Part shown: positions 63,938 to 64,000 of the stretch, piece by piece | Layout of the letters: every line of letters begins with the position of its first letter | How positions within the stretch are numbered: the stretch's first letter is position 1 | Assembly: GCF_031312535.1 (NCBI RefSeq) | Contig: NZ_CP133594.1 | Span: forward strand, 1,841,934 to 1,905,933 | Source: Methanolobus mangrovi | GTDB lineage: Archaea; Halobacteriota; Methanosarcinia; Methanosarcinales; Methanosarcinaceae | Direction of reading: 5' to 3' | DNA length: 64,000 bases | Translations under genes and position numbers: made by a program | Notes under the pieces: model-generated | Told to the model about the DNA's origin: nothing | Database searches by the model: none | What the model saw: the letters and a program-made list of their open reading frames with translations, nothing else

Positions 63938-64000
63938 ATGCCTTCACAACAAAGTCCAACTGACCAAATATGGAACGGTAATAATTATGGAACAAAGCAA
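63938..64000 (+). CDS. Start of an unidentified gene (cut by window edge)
   Basis: From the ATG at 63938 a frame is open to the window end (21 codons, ending NGNNYGTKQ). A TATA-like CTTATATCAAAAG (63879-63891) lies about 50 bp upstream, giving a start near 63905, and GAAGAG precedes the ATG. The NGNNYGTK piece would suit a methyltransferase N-terminus, but 21 residues are too few to say. Confidence 0.4.
   Translation, partial: MPSQQSPTDQIWNGNNYGTKQ

Overview
The window comes from a methanogenic euryarchaeon, most likely of the Methanosarcinaceae (Methanolobus/Methanococcoides-like; genus not resolved). The evidence is an archaeal 16S start sequence, a 7S SRP RNA, TBP, an intron-containing elongator tRNA-Met, archaeal-type FtsZ, PolB, DtdA, RIO1 and Spt5/L11/L1/P0/L12 genes, and an S-layer protein built from two copies of the Methanosarcina-type duplicated S-layer domain with a PGF-type C-terminal anchor. 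Promoters are TATA-box type and many genes have GGTG/GGAG-type ribosome binding sites. No CRISPR array, insertion sequence or prophage was seen.

Layout. 1-2300 (minus): rRNA operon 16S - tRNA-Ala - 23S, with the 23S cut by the window edge. Divergent from it (2929-4621) is a ribosome-biogenesis operon aIF1A-rio1-KH protein; aIF1A has no ATG/GTG/TTG start that gives a full-length protein. 4691-7719: a membrane protein, a KaiC-like ATPase with a possible ribbon-helix-helix N-terminus, and pyrC. 7940-12086: phosphate uptake operon pstS-pstC-pstA-pstB-phoU. 12083-14981: polB and a split tRNA-Met. 15071-17736: a lipoprotein and the major S-layer protein, which contains a 405-bp perfect internal repeat. 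18237-20882: two KaiC-like ATPases, an unlisted 53-aa zinc ribbon and a small winged-helix protein. 21012-22778: 7S RNA, tRNA-Ser, a Cys-rich membrane peptide, the RNase P component Rnp4, and a metallo-beta-lactamase-fold protein. 22942-25517: dtdA and ftsZ. 25698-29077: secE-spt5-rpl11 and rpl1-rplP0-rpl12, the latter with a structured leader. 29123-34323: a methyltransferase, a UbiB-type kinase, and a nickel/cobalt ECF transporter split into two convergent units. 34517-41004: radical SAM protein, cohesin-domain protein, DUF62 enzyme, PAS histidine kinase, iron alcohol dehydrogenase, thiC. 41298-53576 (minus): mre11-rad50, an uncharacterised coiled-coil protein, smc-scpA-scpB, tbp and a glycosyltransferase. 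This is a chromosome-maintenance block.

53684-63219 is the most unusual part. It is a six-gene operon of short pilin-like membrane proteins followed directly by a second, diverged copy of the whole operon in the same gene order, with the same gene junctions and a matching promoter. All twelve proteins are single-N-terminal-helix proteins with charged residues and a [KR/A]-G/A-[QV]-like processing site, followed by Asn-Ser/Thr-rich exported domains. Genes 5 and 6 of each copy are themselves paralogs. No assembly ATPase, platform protein or prepilin peptidase lies in the window. I read it as a duplicated minor-pilin-like or pseudopilin-like surface complex of unknown function. A cyclophilin gene and the start of another gene close the window.
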